Assembly (NCBI RefSeq): GCF_900187325.1
Contig: NZ_FZMZ01000006.1
Span: 558,001-622,000, forward strand
Length of the DNA: 64,000 bases
Direction of reading: 5' to 3'
Source: Virgibacillus ndiopensis
Lineage (GTDB): Bacteria > Bacillota > Bacilli > Bacillales > Amphibacillaceae
Shown here: positions 44,693 through 53,200 of the stretch, piece by piece
Position numbering within the stretch: the stretch's first letter is position 1
Layout of the letters: every line of letters begins with the position of its first letter
Made by a program: the position numbers and the translations under genes
The notes under the pieces: model-generated
Database searches by the model: none
What the model saw: the letters and a program-made list of their open reading frames with translations, nothing else
What the model was told of the DNA's origin: nothing

Positions 44693-45976
44693 ATGGCTGC
44701 ATTAACAATTTCTCACTTAGAGACACTTACATTAAAAGAAATTTATGCATTGGCAAAAGAATATAAAGTATCCTACTATGCGAAGCTTACAAAACGTGAA
44801 CTTATTTTTGCTATTCTAAAAGCTCAGGCAGAAAAAGATGGGTATCTATTTATGGATGGAATTCTGGAAATTATTCCATCTGAAGGATTCGGATTTCTAA
44901 GACCGATTAATTACTCACCAAGTGCAGAAGATATTTACATTTCTGCATCACAAATTCGTCGTTTTGATTTGCGGAATGGTGACAAGGTTTCCGGAAAGGT
45001 ACGTCCTCCAAAAGAAAATGAACGCTATTATGGCTTATTACATGTAGATGCAGTCAACGGAGATGATCCTGAGACAGCGAAAGAACGTGTCCACTTTCCA
45101 GCATTAACGGCACTATATCCAGATCGTTTAATGAATTTAGAAAAAGAAGGTTCTAAAAATCTTTCTACACGAATCATCGATTTAATGACTCCGGTGGGTT
45201 TTGGACAACGTGGTTTAATTGTTGCACCACCAAAAGCCGGTAAGACAATGCTTTTAACGGAAATCGCAAACAGCATTTCTGCCAATCATCCTGATGCAAA
45301 ACTAATTATATTGTTAGTGGATGAGCGACCTGAGGAAGTTACCGATATTGAAAGATCTGTACATCCGGATGTTGATGTTGTAAGTTCAACATTTGATGAA
45401 GTTCCTGAAAGTCATATTAAGGTTTCAGAGCTCGTACTTGAACGTGCAATGCGCCTGGTTGAACATAAACGCGATGTTATCGTATTAATGGATAGTATTA
45501 CACGTCTTGCACGTGCATATAACCTAGTAATTCCTCCAAGTGGAAGAACATTATCAGGTGGTATTGATCCAGCTGCATTCCATCGACCAAAGCGCTTTTT
45601 CGGAGCTGCGCGTAACATTGAAGAAGGAGGTAGTTTTACCATTCTGGCGACTGCATTGGTTGATACGGGATCACGTATGGACGATGTGATTTATGAGGAA
45701 TTTAAAGGTACAGGTAACATGGAATTACACTTAGACCGTAGTCTTGCAGAACGAAGAATTTTCCCAGCAATCGATATTCTACGTTCTGGTACCCGAAAAG
45801 AAGAATTACTTGTTCCAAAAACACATCTTGATAAAATCTGGGCAATTCGTAAAACAATGCAGGATTCGCACGATTTTCTTGATCGCTTTTTGAAACGATT
45901 AAAAGCATCGAAAAATAACGAGGAATTTTTTCAGCAGATGGATGAGGACATGAAACGCCGAGGAACGAAAAGATAA
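44693..45976 (+). CDS. rho: Transcription termination factor Rho
   Basis: A 427-residue hexameric RNA helicase. The N-terminal helical and CSD-like RNA-binding domain includes GFGFLRPINYSPSAEDIYIS and QIRRFDLRNGDKVSGKVRPP. The ATPase core has the P-loop GLIVAPPKAGKTML (about 174) and Walker B VIVLMDSITRLARAYN. The secondary-channel Q- and R-loop regions (SGGIDPAAFHRPKRFFGAAR) are intact. No large insertion is present. The ATG at 44693 is preferred over GTG at 44681 because GGTG lies 7 bases upstream and MAALTISHLE matches family N-termini. rpmE follows after 166 bases. Confidence 0.95.
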   Translation: MAALTISHLETLTLKEIYALAKEYKVSYYAKLTKRELIFAILKAQAEKDGYLFMDGILEIIPSEGFGFLRPINYSPSAEDIYISASQIRRFDLRNGDKVSGKVRPPKENERYYGLLHVDAVNGDDPETAKERVHFPALTALYPDRLMNLEKEGSKNLSTRIIDLMTPVGFGQRGLIVAPPKAGKTMLLTEIANSISANHPDAKLIILLVDERPEEVTDIERSVHPDVDVVSSTFDEVPESHIKVSELVLERAMRLVEHKRDVIVLMDSITRLARAYNLVIPPSGRTLSGGIDPAAFHRPKRFFGAARNIEEGGSFTILATALVDTGSRMDDVIYEEFKGTGNMELHLDRSLAERRIFPAIDILRSGTRKEELLVPKTHLDKIWAIRKTMQDSHDFLDRFLKRLKASKNNEEFFQQMDEDMKRRGTKR

Positions 45977-46142
45977 TTGGGCGTATAGTTATGGTAGTGG
46001 AAAATAACCTTATGCTATTGCATTCATCTGTATGCACTGGTATAATCTCTTTATGTGAGTTTAGATAAGGTATATTACCCTATGACGGCTCTTACAATAA
46101 CTCTGTTTCTAAAGGATTCAGGGCAAAAAGGAGTGGAAAGAC

Positions 46143-46388
46143 ATGAAAAAGGAAATTCATCCAGAATACAGAAAAGTTGTATTTCTTGATACAAGCTCAG
46201 ACTTCAAATTCTTGAGTGGATCAACAAAAAACTCTGAAGAAACTATCGAGTGGGAAGATGGCAACACATATCCGTTAATCCGTGTTGAAATCTCATCTGA
46301 TTCACACCCATTCTACACAGGTAAACAAAAAGCTGACAAAGTTGGCGGCCGTGTAGATCGATTCAAGAAGAAATATAATATGAAATAG
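46143..46388 (+). CDS. rpmE2: Ribosomal protein L31 type B (zinc-free)
   Basis: 81 residues: [20 protein letters not shown], then [18 protein letters not shown], ending [15 protein letters not shown]. The C-x-x-C zinc ligands of ordinary L31 are absent (no Cys at all), and the length fits the type B or C-minus form. It occupies the position after rho where B. subtilis carries the zinc-binding RpmE, while its type B copy (YtiA) is elsewhere and Zur-controlled. No Zur-box-like palindrome is evident upstream. AAAAGGAGTGG precedes the ATG. Confidence 0.95.
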   Translation: MKKEIHPEYRKVVFLDTSSDFKFLSGSTKNSEETIEWEDGNTYPLIRVEISSDSHPFYTGKQKADKVGGRVDRFKKKYNMK

Positions 46389-46389
46389 G

Positions 46390-46512
46390 AAGCGGCGTGT
46401 GCTTGTTTAGCGGCGAAATGCGTAAGTAGGAGACCGTAGAGCACATGGTTTTGGTGCTCGGAGTGTCTACTGCTTACGTCACGAGCCGCTAGCACATGGA
46501 GCTAGACTGAAT
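46390..46512. other. Structured repeat element downstream of L31
   Basis: Nested inverted repeats: AGCGGC with GCCGCT outside, GCGTAAG.AG..AGAC with GTCT.CTGCTTACG in the middle, and GAGCAC with GTGCTC inside. It ends in ATGGAGCTAGACTG, a member of the CTGNAGNTNGAC repeat family. Confidence 0.6.
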
Positions 46513-46547
46513 AAAAAGTGGAGTCGACCTAATTGCTCCTAAATTAG

Positions 46548-46586
46548 AAAAAACAGGCAAATTGTCTATACGTTGCCTGTTTTTTT
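46548..46586 (+). terminator. Terminator after L31
   Basis: AAAAAACAGGCAA pairs with TTGCCTGTTTTTTT across a 12-base loop. Confidence 0.9.
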
Positions 46587-46670
46587 ACTTTTAAATTTAG
46601 CTATATTATGCCGAAATAAATGTTAAACTAGTATACATACAGTACAAACTGTGAAGGGAGTGGCCCGTTA

Positions 46671-47291
46671 ATGTATGTTATGAAACAAAGTGGCTGGGTG
46701 GAAGTTATTTGCGGTAGCATGTTTTCTGGGAAATCAGAGGAGCTTATCCGTCGAGTCCGCCGGGCAACATACGGAAATTTAACAGTGCGTGTATTTAAAC
46801 CAGCAATTGATAATAGATATGATGATGAATCTGTTGTTTCTCACAACGGCTCATCAACAGTAGCCCGCCCTGTAAGCAGTTCAGACGAAATTTTAGAACA
46901 CATTGATGCCAATGTAGATATAATTGGAATTGACGAGGTACAATTTTTTGATAAGAATATCGTTGAAGTTGCAGATGAACTTGCTAACCAAGGAATTCGC
47001 GTAATCATCGCAGGTCTTGATACAGATTTCCGTGGAGAGCCGTTTGGACCAATGCCAAAACTAATGGCGCTAAGTGAATCTGTTACAAAATTAAACGCAA
47101 TTTGTCCAGTTTGTGGATCGCCAGCAAGTCGGACACAACGTTTAATTGACGGGAAGCCTGCATCATATGATGATCCAATTATTTTGGTTGGTGCATCTGA
47201 GTCATATGAACCGAGGTGCCGTCATCACCATGAAGTTCCAAATAAACCAAGCAACAAAATATTGCAAAGCTTGGCTAAGATATCAAAATAG
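46671..47291 (+). CDS. tdk: Thymidine kinase
   Basis: A 206-residue type II thymidine kinase for deoxythymidine salvage. P-loop [18 protein letters not shown] (about 15), DEVQFFD and the lasso/zinc domain with CPVCGS (about 144-147) and a C-terminal CRHHH cluster are present. The N-terminal [21 protein letters not shown] fits the family. AAGGGAGTGG precedes the ATG. Its position between rpmE and prfA matches B. subtilis. A strong terminator follows 2 bases after the stop. Confidence 0.95.
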   Translation: MYVMKQSGWVEVICGSMFSGKSEELIRRVRRATYGNLTVRVFKPAIDNRYDDESVVSHNGSSTVARPVSSSDEILEHIDANVDIIGIDEVQFFDKNIVEVADELANQGIRVIIAGLDTDFRGEPFGPMPKLMALSESVTKLNAICPVCGSPASRTQRLIDGKPASYDDPIILVGASESYEPRCRHHHEVPNKPSNKILQSLAKISK

Positions 47292-47293
47292 AG

Positions 47294-47327
47294 AGAGCGC
47301 CTTACTTCAATTGGAGTGTGGCGCTCT
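47294..47327 (+). terminator. tdk terminator
   Basis: AGAGCGCC pairs with GGCGCTCT, an inner ACTTC/GGAGT pairing extends the stem, and five T residues follow. Confidence 0.9.
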
Positions 47328-47357
47328 TTTTGTTTTTGGGGTATGGATGATTAAAAC

Positions 47358-47424
47358 TAAACAAACAGCATTAAGAACGAATACTAGACATTAAACACTG
47401 AACAAATCGAATAGAGACTGACCC
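47358..47424. repeat. Short 20-bp periodic array after tdk
   Basis: CTAAAC at about 47357, CGAATA at about 47378, CTGAACA at 47398 and CTGACC at 47418 recur at 20-bp steps. Few units, degenerate; placed with the larger arrays because of its period and CTGAA/CGAAT core. Confidence 0.35.
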
Positions 47425-47474
47425 ACCCCAATTTTAATTTTTCAAAATTGAAATATACATAAATAAACGAGCTA

Positions 47475-47490
47475 ATCCTTTTCAAAGGAT
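47475..47490. promoter_or_regulatory. Palindrome upstream of the NERD gene
   Basis: ATCCTTT and AAAGGAT flank a 2-base loop (perfect 7-bp arms), directly followed by AAAGGAG and an 8-codon ORF (47510-47536) whose TAG overlaps the TAGGAG before the NERD gene. It could be an operator or a translational leader; neither is proven. Confidence 0.3.
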
Positions 47491-47551
47491 AAAGGAGCAA
47501 GACCGTAGAATGTATAGGAGGTACTATTGTTTATAGGAGTGTGATAAAGTT

Positions 47552-48508
47552 ATGATTTTAAAACAACACGGAAATACTATGACACAATTTCGATTAGAAG
47601 CCCTTGATAGGAGGTTGTCACCGTTACATCCAATGAAGAATGTTGTACAGAGAGATTATAAAAACATGAAAAGTGGAGTACGGGGTGAAAGGGAGGTGGA
47701 CTACCCATTAAGTTTTTTGGATGTAGAGAAATACCTTATATTGCACAATTTACGACTACGTGATAAACAAGGGTTTTTCCAAATAGATACCTTAATTTTG
47801 AGTGAAAGTTTTTTTCTTTTATTGGAAGTAAAGAATTGGTATGGAACTTTACTTTTTGATGAGAATGGACAAGTAATCCGTATTGGTGATGATTATGTAG
47901 AAGAAGGTTTTCCGAACCCAGTTCCTCAGGCAAAAATGCAATTGCATCGTCTTCATAAATGGCTTCAAAATCACGATATATTTACAATTCCACTTGAATT
48001 ATTGGTAGTAATTAGCTTCCTAAGCACCATTATAAAGTCTACATCCCCAACAACTAATTTCATCCCCAAAGAGGTTATTCATAATAATCAACTATTTTTT
48101 ACGTTTGAAGAATTAGGCAGAAAATATTCAACTTCACTATTGAAAATAGGGCAGCTTAGGAATCTGGCAGAACGATTAATGAAAGTGCATACACCCCCAT
48201 CAAAGGATATATTGGTTAAATATAATGTTTCCAAGGACGAATTAATAAAAGGCGTATTTTGTCCAAAGTGTTTTGCATTACCAATGATTAGGAAAAAAAG
48301 GCAATGGTTTTGTACGAATTGTAGTCATAAGTCAGTAGATGCACATTTAGCTGCACTTAATGATTATAAAATGTTGATTGGGAATAACATATCGAATCAA
48401 GAGACAAGGGAATTTTTACAGCTAACATCACCAAATGTTGCGAAATGGTTACTGCAAAAAAACTTTAAATTTGTTGGAAATACAAAAGCTAGAGTTTATG
48501 AAATATAA
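47552..48508 (+). CDS. NERD-domain protein with C-terminal zinc ribbon
   Basis: 318 residues. The N-terminal nuclease-related NERD domain is visible as GVRGEREVDYPLSFL and FQIDTLILSESFFLLLEVKNWYG, which supply the E, D and E-x-K residues of a restriction-like fold. A C-terminal zinc ribbon has CPKC (about 237) and CTNC (about 254). A final helical segment resembles the DNA/RNA-binding tails of related proteins. Function is unknown; nucleic-acid cleavage or binding is inferred from the fold. No restriction or toxin partner is adjacent. GGAGTG lies 11 bases before the ATG. It is an accessory insertion relative to the B. subtilis tdk-prfA order. Confidence 0.8.
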   Translation: MILKQHGNTMTQFRLEALDRRLSPLHPMKNVVQRDYKNMKSGVRGEREVDYPLSFLDVEKYLILHNLRLRDKQGFFQIDTLILSESFFLLLEVKNWYGTLLFDENGQVIRIGDDYVEEGFPNPVPQAKMQLHRLHKWLQNHDIFTIPLELLVVISFLSTIIKSTSPTTNFIPKEVIHNNQLFFTFEELGRKYSTSLLKIGQLRNLAERLMKVHTPPSKDILVKYNVSKDELIKGVFCPKCFALPMIRKKRQWFCTNCSHKSVDAHLAALNDYKMLIGNNISNQETREFLQLTSPNVAKWLLQKNFKFVGNTKARVYEI

Positions 48509-48540
48509 GATGCTGAAGTATCTAGCTAGTTTAAGATAAT

Positions 48541-48660
48541 GCTGAATTAACAATGTTAAACGCTGAATAATGATGCTGAATGCTGAAATATTCAAGTTAC
48601 TGCTGAATAATTAAACGGAATACCGAATTATTCACATCAAATGCTGAATCCCAGCGAACA
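48541..48660. repeat. 20-bp periodic array (GCTGAAT motif) before prfA
   Basis: GCTGAA or a one-base variant occurs at 48541, 48562, 48582, 48602, 48623 (CCGAAT) and 48643, with additional copies at 48512 and 48575. The steps are 20-21 bp. It fills the gap between the NERD gene and the prfA promoter. Confidence 0.6.
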
Positions 48661-48702
48661 TTCCAGTAAACACATAACCCCCCACACCCAATAACCTTAA
48701 CT

Positions 48703-48731
48703 TTGACCAACAAACCTTAGTATACTATAAT
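48703..48731 (+). promoter_or_regulatory. SigA promoter of prfA
   Basis: TTGACC (48703-48708), a 17-base spacer, and TATAAT (48726-48731). Confidence 0.7.
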
Positions 48732-48762
48732 TGTACTGTTAATCGAAAAAGAGGTGACCGTT

Positions 48763-49833
48763 GTGTTAGATCGTTTACAATCGTTGGAAGATCGTTATGA
48801 TAAATTGAATGAATTATTAAGTGATCCTGAAGTTATAAGTGATACGAATAAATTGCGTGAATACTCCAAGGAGCAAGCTGGGCTTGAGGATGTTGTTCAG
48901 GCTTATCGTGAATATAAAGATGTTACAACACAATTAAAAGATGCGAAAGCTATGCTTGAAGATAATCTAGATGATGATATGTATGAAATGGTAAAAGGTG
49001 AAATCTCTGAACTTAGTGGAAGTAAGGAAGAACTGGAAGAAAAGATGAGGGTTCTGCTTTTACCAAAGGATCCGAATGATGACAAGAACGTTATTGTGGA
49101 AATCCGCGGGGCAGCTGGTGGTGATGAGGCAGCATTGTTTGCTGGTGACTTGTACCGTATGTATTCGCGTTATGCGGAGACATATAACTGGAAGACAGAG
49201 GTTCTTGAGGCAAGCTCAACTGGAGTCGGTGGTTATAAAGAGATTATTTTCATGATCAACGGTACTGGCGCATATTCAAAATTAAAATATGAAAATGGTG
49301 CTCATCGTGTTCAACGTGTCCCTGAAACGGAATCAGGTGGCAGAATTCATACATCGACAGCAACAGTAGCTGTTTTGCCGGAAACAGAAGATGTAGAAGT
49401 TGAAGTACATGACAAGGACATTCGGGTAGATACCTTTGCATCAAGTGGCCCTGGTGGTCAAAGTGTAAATACAACTATGTCTGCTGTACGTTTAACACAT
49501 GAACCGACTGGAATTGTTGTATCTATTCAGGACGAAAAATCACAAATTAAAAATAAGGAAAAAGCGATGAAGGTATTGCGTGCGCGTATTTATGACAAAT
49601 TCCAGCAAGAGGCTCGTGCTGAATACGATGAAACAAGAAAATCTGCAGTTGGAACCGGGGACCGTTCTGAACGCATTCGTACGTATAATTTCCCGCAAAA
49701 TCGTGTAACAGACCATCGAATCAATTTAACCATTCAAAAGCTTGATCAAATCTTAACTGGTAAATTGGATGAAATTATTGACGCTTTACTTATGGAAGAA
49801 CAAGCGAAAAAACTAGAGCAAATTGGTGAATAA
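48763..49833 (+). CDS. prfA: Peptide chain release factor 1
   Basis: A 356-residue RF1, exactly the B. subtilis length, recognising UAA and UAG. The GGQ peptidyl-tRNA hydrolysis motif is in [16 protein letters not shown], and codon-recognition domain residues precede it ([18 protein letters not shown]). The start GTG at 48763 yields the family N-terminus (M)[18 protein letters not shown]; the upstream GTG at 48754 lies inside the AGAGGTGA ribosome site. prmC, which methylates the GGQ glutamine of this protein, begins 2 bases after the stop, so enzyme and substrate are co-expressed. Confidence 0.97.
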   Translation: MLDRLQSLEDRYDKLNELLSDPEVISDTNKLREYSKEQAGLEDVVQAYREYKDVTTQLKDAKAMLEDNLDDDMYEMVKGEISELSGSKEELEEKMRVLLLPKDPNDDKNVIVEIRGAAGGDEAALFAGDLYRMYSRYAETYNWKTEVLEASSTGVGGYKEIIFMINGTGAYSKLKYENGAHRVQRVPETESGGRIHTSTATVAVLPETEDVEVEVHDKDIRVDTFASSGPGGQSVNTTMSAVRLTHEPTGIVVSIQDEKSQIKNKEKAMKVLRARIYDKFQQEARAEYDETRKSAVGTGDRSERIRTYNFPQNRVTDHRINLTIQKLDQILTGKLDEIIDALLMEEQAKKLEQIGE

Positions 49834-49834
49834 T

Positions 49835-50701
49835 ATGGATAAACCAATGAAACTATACGAAGTCCTAGGCTGGGCTTCTCTTTTTTTAGAAAAACATAAT
49901 CGGGAAACAAGGGTTGCTGAATTACTATTACAGCATTATTTAGATGTGTCCAGATCTGAATTTTTTGCAATGATGCGTGAACCAGTTCCGGATAAAGTGG
50001 TACACGAATTTCAAAAAGCAATCAAGGAGCATGGGGAGACAGGAATCCCGGTGCAGCACCTGACTGGCTATGAAATTTTTTACGGTAGAAAATTTCTAGT
50101 TAATAATCATGTACTGATTCCAAGGCCAGAAACAGAGGAGCTTGTTCAACATGTCATAAAACTTGTTCAACAAAGCAAAATGCCAGTTACCATCGCAGAC
50201 ATTGGCACAGGAAGCGGAATTATTGCGACTACACTAGCCCTTGAGCTTGATAATGCTATTGTTTATGCGACAGACATTTCGGAAGATGCTTTAACAACGG
50301 CAAGGAATAACGCAAAACAGTTCAATGCAAATGTGACTTTCTTACAAGGTGATTTTTTACAGCCGCTTATCCACACAGATAGAAAAGTTGACTTTATTAT
50401 TTCCAATCCACCGTATATTGCAAGAGAAGATGAGGTAGTAATGGCTGATACAGTAAAGGTGTTTGATCCAGAAATTGCGTTGTTTGCCGATGAAAATGGT
50501 CTGGCCGCTTATAGACAAATAATCGAAAAGCTGTCCTTCGTTTTAGCAGAAAACGCGATTGTCGCCTTTGAAATAGGTTATCAACAAGGAGAGGCAGTCA
50601 AAGCGCTACTAAAAACTAAATTTCCTAAAAGTGAAGTTCAAATTCATCAAGATATTAACAAAAAAGATCGTATCGTTATAGCAAAAATAAAAAATTACTA
50701 G
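49835..50701 (+). CDS. prmC: Release factor glutamine methyltransferase PrmC
   Basis: A 288-residue SAM-dependent N5-glutamine methyltransferase acting on the GGQ motif of release factors. A helical N-terminal release-factor-binding domain (about 1-85) precedes motif I (ADIGTGSGIIATTLALEL) and the catalytic NPPY (IISNPPYIARED). The ATG at 49835 begins MDKPMKLYEVLGWA and follows GGTGA at 5 bases; a GTG at 49823 lies inside prfA. The prfA-prmC-spoIIR order equals B. subtilis. Confidence 0.95.
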   Translation: MDKPMKLYEVLGWASLFLEKHNRETRVAELLLQHYLDVSRSEFFAMMREPVPDKVVHEFQKAIKEHGETGIPVQHLTGYEIFYGRKFLVNNHVLIPRPETEELVQHVIKLVQQSKMPVTIADIGTGSGIIATTLALELDNAIVYATDISEDALTTARNNAKQFNANVTFLQGDFLQPLIHTDRKVDFIISNPPYIAREDEVVMADTVKVFDPEIALFADENGLAAYRQIIEKLSFVLAENAIVAFEIGYQQGEAVKALLKTKFPKSEVQIHQDINKKDRIVIAKIKNY

Positions 50702-50708
50702 AATACTA

Positions 50709-50738
50709 GTTTAAAAAAATCGTCCACTGACCATACTG
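50709..50738 (+). promoter_or_regulatory. Candidate forespore promoter of spoIIR
   Basis: GTTTA (50709-50713), 18 bases, CATACTG (50732-50738). The same spacing and boxes precede pbpG. spoIIR is sigma-F-dependent in B. subtilis. Confidence 0.55.
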
Positions 50739-50770
50739 TTTGTAAATCAGAGGAAAAGAGGGTTTGGACG

Positions 50771-51400
50771 ATGAAGAAACTAGTATTTTTTGTTTTCATA
50801 TTTTTTATATTATTTTTATCCATACCACATCAAGGTGTTAGTCAACAAACTAATTCTGAAGCAGATTATCAAGTTATCCCGGACGAAGCAATTCGTCTTA
50901 GGATTTTAGCAAATAGTGATAGAGATGAGGACCAGCAGATTAAACGACTGGTTCGTGATGAAGTGAATGAGTCCATAACAAAATGGGTAAAGGATATTGC
51001 GGATATTAACGAAGCTCGAAAAGTGATTCAAGAGCAATTACCTGAAATTAAGCGAATAGTAGCTAATACGTTGAAGCGAGAGAACGAAGATCGTGACTTT
51101 CAAGTAGAATATGGAACCAATGTATCATTTCCTACTAAACTATATGGATCTTATTTATATCCAGCAGGTGAATACGAAGCAGTATTAATTACGCTTGGTG
51201 AAGGTAAAGGTGCCAATTGGTGGTGTGTCCTTTTCCCACCTCTATGTTTCTTGGATTTTTCTAATGGTACTAGTGTAGCATCAGCAGCTGACAAAGATAT
51301 GGAAATGGAAGATGTTGATAAGGAGCAAAAGGCTGACGAGGTTGAAGTAAAATTTTTTCTATTTGAATGGATTGATTCGGTTATAGATTTCCTATTTTAA
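50771..51400 (+). CDS. spoIIR: Stage II sporulation protein R
   Basis: A 209-residue secreted signalling protein. A signal peptide (about 1-24, KKLVFFVFIFFILFLSIPHQGVS) precedes the SpoIIR domain (DEAIRLRILANSDRDEDQQIKRLVRDEV; GSYLYPAGEYEAVLITLGEGKGANWWCVLFPPLCFLD). Released by the forespore, it triggers SpoIIGA to process pro-sigma-E in the mother cell. The tail (about 165-209) is acidic and ends in a hydrophobic FFLFEWIDSVIDFLF. It has its own forespore-type promoter downstream of prmC. Confidence 0.95.
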   Translation: MKKLVFFVFIFFILFLSIPHQGVSQQTNSEADYQVIPDEAIRLRILANSDRDEDQQIKRLVRDEVNESITKWVKDIADINEARKVIQEQLPEIKRIVANTLKRENEDRDFQVEYGTNVSFPTKLYGSYLYPAGEYEAVLITLGEGKGANWWCVLFPPLCFLDFSNGTSVASAADKDMEMEDVDKEQKADEVEVKFFLFEWIDSVIDFLF

Positions 51401-51462
51401 GCATAGGATGGTAGAGACTAGGGTAAAACTAGGTATCTATCAAATTTAGTAGAGGTGATATT

Positions 51463-51864
51463 ATGAAACTTATTTCAACAAGTAACGCACCTAAAAAACA
51501 GGTAGAGCAATTTTTAACAAATAATCAGGATGTTAATAAAAAAGCACTCATGCAAAATGGGTATGTAGTGGAAGTTAAAGAAAAAATAGAAGGCTGTTTC
51601 ATTTTAGAACAAGAAGCGGAAGGTGTATATTGGTTAAAACAACTGCATGTTACAAAGCAAGCTGCACCGGCACTTCCTATCCTGCTAGAAGCTATCTTAG
51701 CCTTAGCAAAAGAACACAATGCGAGAAGTGTTTATGTGCATAGTCATCAACCAATGGTGGACGTTTTATTAGAAGCGCTGCAATTTCATCCACAAAACCA
51801 GAGTGCCTTCGTGGATAAACATCCAAGAGAACATGGAAATTGGTGGACATATAACGTATCGTAG
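51463..51864 (+). CDS. Small protein at the ywlB position, possibly GNAT-like
   Basis: A 133-residue soluble protein. The pattern YWLKQLHVTKQAAPALPILLEAILALAKEHNARSVYVHSHQP, with a strand, a long helix and a strand, is compatible with a short GNAT acetyltransferase fold, but the acetyl-CoA loop (R/Q-x-x-G-x-G/A) is not obvious. By location (spoIIR, this gene, ywlC) it corresponds to B. subtilis ywlB or ywlA. AGAGGTGA is 5 bases before the ATG. A hairpin containing a DnaA box follows the stop. Function unassigned. Confidence 0.5.
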   Translation: MKLISTSNAPKKQVEQFLTNNQDVNKKALMQNGYVVEVKEKIEGCFILEQEAEGVYWLKQLHVTKQAAPALPILLEAILALAKEHNARSVYVHSHQPMVDVLLEALQFHPQNQSAFVDKHPREHGNWWTYNVS

Positions 51865-51873
51865 TATATATTC

Positions 51874-51906
51874 ACAGGTTATCCACAGTTTTTGTGGGTA
51901 ACCTGT
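51874..51906. terminator. Hairpin after the ywlB-like gene, containing a DnaA box
   Basis: ACAGGTTATCCACA pairs with TGTGGGTAACCTGT (one wobble) around a 5-base T-rich loop. No strong T-run follows. The arm holds a perfect TTATCCACA. Confidence 0.55.
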
Positions 51907-52525
51907 TGGGAACTTGTTAGTAAAAAGAATACCTTGTGAATAGATGTGTGGAAAACCTCTTTAATCATTGATATAACAAGCTTTGTTTTGTGTTGAAAAG
52001 ATAAAAGTATAGCTATAGTTATCAACTGTCTGTGGATAAAATCCAGCGGGCTTTTTTGTTTTTAAGGATGTTGTTGGAATTTGAGTTGTGGATAAGTGTA
52101 TTGCATTGCATGAATGTCTACCATAGACTAAAATTGAATGGTAGAAAAGAGGTAAGAAGAAAATGTTTCAAACAAAACGATGGAATTTAATGAATGATAC
52201 AACCTATAATCAACGGGTAATAAACGATGCAGCAGAATTATTAAAAAGTGGTTCAACAGTAGCGTTCCCTACAGAGACAGTGTATGGATTGGGTGCCGAT
52301 GCGAGGAATGAAGTAGCGGTAGCGCGTATTTTCGAAGCAAAAGGACGCCCAACAGACAATCCGTTAATTGCTCATGTAGCAACAAAGGACCAATTAAAGA
52401 AGCTAGTTCGTGTATTGTCACCGGTAGCTGAAAAATTAATTGATCATTTTTCACCTGGCCCGTTAACATATGTTTTACCGAGTAATGGTATGTGTGCAAC
52501 CAATGTTACCGCCGGGTTATCCACA
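51879..52525. promoter_or_regulatory. DnaA-box cluster around the start of ywlC
   Basis: Perfect TTATCCACA boxes are at 51879-51887 (+), 52031-52039 (-), 52087-52095 (-) and 52517-52525 (+, inside ywlC). One-mismatch copies lie at 51893-51901 and 51947-51955 (both -). B. subtilis has a strong DnaA-binding site at ywlC, so this looks like a conserved oriC-distal DnaA-box cluster. No dnaA or dnaN gene is near, so it is not the main origin. Confidence 0.75.
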
Positions 52526-53191
52526 ATTGGCATTCGCTTGCCCGGCCACCCAGTAGCTCAAGAATTACTTAAACAATGTGATATACCAATTGCTGCACCT
52601 AGCGCTAATATTTCTGGAAAACCAAGCCCAACGACAGCAGAACATGTATGGGCAGACCTTCAAGGGAAAATTGCTGGCTTGTTGGATGGTGGTCCAACAG
52701 GAGTGGGGGTTGAATCAACTGTAATTGACTGCACTCAAGAAATCCCGATTATCTTGCGTCCTGGTGGCGTAACAAGGGAACAGTTAGAAGAAGTAATTGG
52801 GTCTGTTATGGTTGATCCTGCCCTAGCCAATGCAGAAGACAAACCGAGAGCACCAGGAATGAAATATAAACACTATGCGCCAGAAGTACCGTTATGGCTA
52901 GTTGAAGGTTCGCTCCAGGATGTTATCGATGCGCAAGGGGAAAAGATAAAACGTATTGGTGTAATGGCCAGCACGGAAACTGCTTCAGAATTACAAGCTG
53001 ACACGATAATATCTCTAGGGTCTAAAAAATCTCTAAACGATATTGCGGCAAATTTATATGATGCATTACGGACGTTTAAAGAAGGTGACATTGACCTTAT
53101 ATTATGTGAGACATTTCCTGAACTAGGGATTGGACAAGCGATAATGAATCGGTTAAAAAAAGCAGCAAGTGAATATATCATGGAAAAATAA
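52163..53191 (+). CDS. ywlC: L-threonylcarbamoyladenylate synthase (Sua5/YwlC)
   Basis: A 342-residue two-domain Sua5-type enzyme making threonylcarbamoyl-AMP for the t6A modification of ANN-decoding tRNAs. The N-terminal YrdC domain shows TVAFPTETVYGLGADA, KGRPTDNPLIAHV, STIGIRLPGHPVAQEL and APSANISGKPSPT; a Sua5 C-terminal domain follows about residue 215 (APGMKYKHYAPEVPLWL). GAGGTAAGAAG is upstream of the ATG at 52163. A perfect DnaA box is embedded in its coding sequence. Confidence 0.93.
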   Translation: MFQTKRWNLMNDTTYNQRVINDAAELLKSGSTVAFPTETVYGLGADARNEVAVARIFEAKGRPTDNPLIAHVATKDQLKKLVRVLSPVAEKLIDHFSPGPLTYVLPSNGMCATNVTAGLSTIGIRLPGHPVAQELLKQCDIPIAAPSANISGKPSPTTAEHVWADLQGKIAGLLDGGPTGVGVESTVIDCTQEIPIILRPGGVTREQLEEVIGSVMVDPALANAEDKPRAPGMKYKHYAPEVPLWLVEGSLQDVIDAQGEKIKRIGVMASTETASELQADTIISLGSKKSLNDIAANLYDALRTFKEGDIDLILCETFPELGIGQAIMNRLKKAASEYIMEK

Positions 53192-53200
53192 TGTTTTTAG

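Noticed and set aside
51879-52525. Chromosomal origin of replication
   Set aside because: DnaA boxes are present, but there is no dnaA, dnaN, rpmH or AT-rich unwinding region next to them; the gene context matches the ywlC locus instead.
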